Shown here: in pieces, positions 4,003 to 6,819 of the stretch
How positions within the stretch are numbered: the first letter of the stretch is position 1
Layout: the number at the start of each line of letters is the position of its first letter
Assembly (NCBI GenBank): GCA_947441875.1
Contig: CANEUR010000056.1
Coordinates: forward strand, 1 to 6,819
Direction: 5' to 3'
DNA: 6,819 nucleotides
DNA from: Rickettsiales bacterium
Lineage (GTDB): Bacteria; Pseudomonadota; Alphaproteobacteria; Rickettsiales; UBA1997
Program-made: the position numbers and the translations under genes
The notes under the pieces: generated by a model
What the model was told of the DNA's origin: nothing
Database searches by the model: none
Seen by the model: the letters and a program-made list of their open reading frames with translations, nothing else

Positions 4003-6819
4003 ACAGATCAAGGTTGCACCGAAGGCGATGATTTTGGCGAATTCACCAATCAAAATTTACAATTTCCACCTTATGCTGGACAATCTAATCTCGATCCCAA
4101 TAAAACACTATGCAACGAATATAACAAGCACTTATTACAAAGCATAAGTGTCGATCTGTGCGAAAATGGCACCGCCATAAGAAAATGTGCAAATAGCACA
4201 AGTGGTGACGATAAAAATTGCAATATTAATTTTAAGCCAGCTTGTGATGATAACATAGAAAATTACAGAACTTTACACAATGAATGCTTTATAGCCTACG
4301 CTAAAACACAAAAATCTAGTGGGGGGGCAAGCCATGTTTTTGCCAAACATGATGAAAAAAATTATCCAAATTTTTATTTATTTCCATCCGCCGATATTTC
4401 GGTAAAAATCCGAGGCAAAATTACCATTAACAGAGCCACAAATGGACTTGGTAAAAAAATCATTAGCACATTATCTGAACCAGGAGATACTCAATTCAAG
4501 GTAAGTGAAAATGAAACTATTGAGATTTTTTTAGGAAATGCAGATGAGAGAAACTATTTTAATTTTGGAACTGGAGATTGGAATGTTGATTTTTTAAATA
4601 CTAACTCAAATACTTTTATCGACACTCAAACAAAGGTTAACGATTCTTATTGTGATAACTCCACCTGCACCGGTTCTATAGAATCAACAATGCAAGATCG
4701 ACTAAAAAAAATTATTGTTCATCATATACCTTATGTTAAACAAACATCATTTATCGCCCCAGATCCTGCCACCGATTTGCAACTTACTGCTAGAAATCCT
4801 CCAACATGGCGAACAACAAATCAAAACCTCGATGAAAAATTAAAAATAGATAGTTCAACACCTCAAAACAAAAGAAAACTTGGGGCAGGCTTTGTTTTGG
4901 CATCAACTGAAAATGCACCTCCTCCAATAAACATAGCTACTAGTAATCGTGGTGCTTTAACCGAAATTAACAACTTAACACATTATTACAAAAAAGCTCC
5001 TGATTGCGGTAATTTTACTTATGATGGATTTATTATTAATAAAACAGGAAAAAAAATATCCCCTGACACAAATCCTGTAATTGATGATAATATTTTAAAA
5101 GCAGGAGGTACAGCCACTAATACTAATACCATTTCTAAACAATGCACATTTTACCCAATGCTAAGTGTTAAACAAGAAGATATGTCTGGTTTTGTAAAAC
5201 TTAACTTTGCTTGCAAGATACCTACTAATAATTGTAGAACCACCCCCCCTACTGCTATTACCGTTAGTGTAGTGAGTAGCGATGGTGATTTTGAAATATT
5301 TGGTAAAGATATTGAAAAAACCATAAATATTAAAGATACTAATCTTAATTTTTTTGTTAAAAAAGGTAGCACTCTACTTATTCATACAAACAGCTCCAAT
5401 ACATCTGCACAATTTCAAGAACTAGGGCTTTATATACAAACAACTCCTCGACCAGCAATTTACTGTCCGGAAAATAGATTTAGAATACAAAAAAATAATA
5501 TATGCAGTATAAAAAGTACAACATTTTGCAAAATCGATCCCACAATTTGCTCATCCTTTCAAAAAGACTTCTTAAACTATCACAAATGCGAATGCACCGC
5601 TCAAGATTCTAAAACCGCTCAAGATTTTAAAGAAGATTGGTTCAAAACTTTTACACAAAAAGACTTAGAATATCAGATTAATGAAGGTGTTTTAACGAAC
5701 ACAAATTGTTTAGATAATAGTAAATTTACTAACTGCAAAGATTGTCTAGTAGCATTAAAACATAGTGCATCTATTAAAAAAACACTATATGATGAAAATA
5801 AATATGAATCCGTTTGTTTTGATCTAGAAGATATTACAACAAGAATAACTGATGCAACAAACACTATCGATAGCACACCCAAAATTACAGGTCAAAACGA
5901 TATAGATACAATCAACAAAGAAATAATAAACAAGATACCAGGCATTAAAGTTTTGACTCCTTTTTCAGCAACAAAGAATTATGGAGTTTTACCAAAGCCC
6001 TCTTTATCTAATTTTCCAAATACTAACATTATTAGTGCCACTCCCACTAAGACAGAAAGACTACAACTTCAAACCGCCATCAGAAACCACCATAATGGTG
6101 TAACAGAATTATATATTGCTAATAATTACGATATTAAAAATACACCACCATTAATAACTGAAGAAAAATTTATAATAACCACAAATAATCAATTAACTTT
6201 TCAAGATGGTGCTGGTCTAAAAATTAGCTTATCGGAAAATAATAGTCCATATAATTATAATTATACCGATATTGCTTGCAATCATTTAATTGGAAACAAG
6301 GAGTCTTGCCCAGATTTATACACTCTAAAAAATGGTAATTTAATGCGAAATAGCACCCCCTATGCAAGTGATCCTCAGAATATATGCACAAAAGACCCCA
6401 GCCTTTCTTATAATCCATTAGCAGGAGCTTATCAAGAAATATTTTGCTATACAAAAGAAACTTTATCATCATCATCGACACAAGATCAAAAAAAGGAAGA
6501 AGCAAAAAATATGGGCTTAAAGTTTGAGCTAAACACAGATGAATCAAATAATATTTTTATTAAAAATTGCTACAAATCAGGTTCATCATTCAGCGAATCC
6601 TGTCAAGCCACTTGTGGTGCAGCAGCAGCACCATCATGTAAAGTATGTAATGCAATGAAAATTGTTAATCCACAATTCAACTTAGCAAACATCCCCAATG
6701 CTAACATTGGAACAACTCAAAACGACTACTACACTTGCATAGAACCAAACGAAATATCTAAAGCAATTGCAGGCAGTTACAATATTACCGTAGCAGTGAA
6801 AAATGAAAAAGATATCATC
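3925..6819 (+). CDS. Large cysteine-rich lipoprotein, probable N-terminal part of a second VirB6-family paralog (3' partial)
   Basis: An ATG frame begins one base after the virB6 stop and stays open to the last base (965 codons, no stop). Residues 1-25 are a lipoprotein signal peptide: basic start, hydrophobic 14-24, lipobox LMSC with Cys26. Just after it comes GCTEGDDFGEF (30-40), resembling the C-x-x-x-DDFG opening I remember from rickettsial VirB6 paralogs. The rest is Asn/Thr/Ser-rich, beta-like, and holds 33 further Cys. They group at 31-121, 514-631 and 882-938, suggesting a disulfide-bonded domain outside the inner membrane. Beta-rich stretches such as 157-169 and 444-486 could be repeated sandwich domains; this is a guess. 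No membrane helix appears up to residue 965, so if this is VirB6 its pore domain lies beyond the window and the N-terminal domain is unusually long. Otherwise it is a stand-alone T4SS lipoprotein. G7 (4321-4327) and C7 (5243-5249) runs lie in the frame. The CDS is certain; the function is moderate. Confidence 0.85.
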   Translation, partial: MKLFRNNLTSLKKILVMFLMLFLMSCTDQGCTEGDDFGEFTNQNLQFPPYAGQSNLDPNKTLCNEYNKHLLQSISVDLCENGTAIRKCANSTSGDDKNCNINFKPACDDNIENYRTLHNECFIAYAKTQKSSGGASHVFAKHDEKNYPNFYLFPSADISVKIRGKITINRATNGLGKKIISTLSEPGDTQFKVSENETIEIFLGNADERNYFNFGTGDWNVDFLNTNSNTFIDTQTKVNDSYCDNSTCTGSIESTMQDRLKKIIVHHIPYVKQTSFIAPDPATDLQLTARNPPTWRTTNQNLDEKLKIDSSTPQNKRKLGAGFVLASTENAPPPINIATSNRGALTEINNLTHYYKKAPDCGNFTYDGFIINKTGKKISPDTNPVIDDNILKAGGTATNTNTISKQCTFYPMLSVKQEDMSGFVKLNFACKIPTNNCRTTPPTAITVSVVSSDGDFEIFGKDIEKTINIKDTNLNFFVKKGSTLLIHTNSSNTSAQFQELGLYIQTTPRPAIYCPENRFRIQKNNICSIKSTTFCKIDPTICSSFQKDFLNYHKCECTAQDSKTAQDFKEDWFKTFTQKDLEYQINEGVLTNTNCLDNSKFTNCKDCLVALKHSASIKKTLYDENKYESVCFDLEDITTRITDATNTIDSTPKITGQNDIDTINKEIINKIPGIKVLTPFSATKNYGVLPKPSLSNFPNTNIISATPTKTERLQLQTAIRNHHNGVTELYIANNYDIKNTPPLITEEKFIITTNNQLTFQDGAGLKISLSENNSPYNYNYTDIACNHLIGNKESCPDLYTLKNGNLMRNSTPYASDPQNICTKDPSLSYNPLAGAYQEIFCYTKETLSSSSTQDQKKEEAKNMGLKFELNTDESNNIFIKNCYKSGSSFSESCQATCGAAAAPSCKVCNAMKIVNPQFNLANIPNANIGTTQNDYYTCIEPNEISKAIAGSYNITVAVKNEKDII
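4321..4327 (+). repeat. G7 homopolymer inside the lipoprotein gene
   Basis: Seven consecutive G encode Gly-Gly and the first base of Ala (SSGGA, residues 131-135). Losing one G gives a stop at 4403-4405 and gaining one gives a stop at 4350-4352. Either change truncates the protein near residue 140-160. Confidence 0.9.
5243..5249 (+). repeat. C7 homopolymer inside the lipoprotein gene
   Basis: Seven consecutive C span the codons for Thr-Pro-Pro (residues 440-442). Losing one C gives a stop at 5270-5272 and gaining one gives a stop at 5265-5267, so slippage here would cut the protein to about 445-450 residues. Confidence 0.9.
5464..5817 (+). other. Cysteine-dense segment of the lipoprotein
   Basis: Residues 514-631 hold ten cysteines (514, 527, 535, 542, 555, 557, 595, 604, 607, 631), including C-x-C at 555-557 and C-x-x-C at 604-607. 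In an exported protein these would probably pair as disulfides. The even count and dense spacing suggest one compact domain. I do not recognise the fold. Confidence 0.6.
6601..6648 (+). other. C-x3-C-x7-C-x2-C motif around an Ala4 run
   Basis: Residues 893, 897, 905 and 908 are Cys around GAAAAPS. The Ala run is four identical GCA codons (6619-6630). The spacing resembles a treble-clef or knuckle-type metal site, but in an exported lipoprotein disulfides are more likely. C882 and C938 flank it and could also pair. Confidence 0.5.
6615..6633 (+). repeat. Inverted repeat TGGTGC/GCACCA within the coding region
   Basis: A perfect 6-bp stem (6615-6620 with 6628-6633) encloses a 7-base loop AGCAGCA. 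It arises around the GCA codon run and has no U-tract after it, so it is not an intrinsic terminator. It is probably a by-product of the codon repeat. Confidence 0.4.

Noticed and set aside
5262..5285. Homology between Val-Ser-Ser-Asp-Gly at the start of the visible first protein (bases 12-26) and the same type of string in the second protein (residues 450-454)
   Set aside because: Only about five residues agree and the flanks diverge; their distance to the membrane core also does not match. It could reflect a shared beta domain but is not supported by sequence alone.
6224..6547. 107-codon minus-strand frame
   Set aside because: It lies wholly opposite the lipoprotein gene, with no ribosome-binding site or recognisable domain; the plus-strand frame is open for 965 codons and has a signal peptide.
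6615..6633. Intrinsic terminator at the GC-rich hairpin
   Set aside because: The stem is short, lacks a downstream T run and lies within an open coding frame.
1..6819. Alternative genetic code with TGA as tryptophan
   Set aside because: No in-frame TGA occurs in about 2271 codons while TGG is used for Trp, so the standard bacterial code fits.

Overview
The window is strongly AT-rich, about 97% coding on the + strand, and holds two very long reading frames that run off opposite ends. The first is a VirB6/TrbL-family inner-membrane channel component of a P-type (vir-like) type IV secretion system. The second starts one base after it and encodes a very long, cysteine-rich exported lipoprotein. 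The opening of that lipoprotein, a lipobox followed closely by Cys-Thr-Glu-Gly-Asp-Asp-Phe-Gly, recalls the start of the extended VirB6 paralogs of Rickettsiales. The low GC, the large extracytoplasmic domain before the membrane core, the long C-terminal tail and the head-to-tail order all point to an rvhB6-type virB6 array of an alphaproteobacterial intracellular symbiont or parasite (order Rickettsiales). The family and genus cannot be settled from this window.

Layout. Bases 1-3923: virB6 paralog, 5' end missing. It comprises an extracytoplasmic N-terminal domain (bases 1 to about 1060), a membrane core of 6-7 helices (about 1065-1946), then a tail of about 658 residues. The tail has two coiled-coil-like stretches, a glycine-zipper hydrophobic region (about 2703-2951) and 11-residue repeats (about 3100-3225). 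Bases 3925-6819: lipoprotein/VirB6-like gene, 3' end missing, 965 codons with no stop and no membrane segment after the signal peptide. There is no non-coding stretch in the window, and no promoter, terminator, RNA gene, CRISPR array or insertion sequence was found.

How they fit together. The 1-bp spacing implies one transcript and translational coupling. VirB6 would form part of the inner-membrane translocation pore. The lipoprotein, or lipoprotein-headed VirB6, would present a large disulfide-bonded domain outside the inner membrane. The unusual parts are the VirB6 tail (glycine zipper plus amphipathic 11-mers), the size and cysteine content of the second protein, and two seven-base G/C homopolymers in the second gene whose slippage would truncate it.
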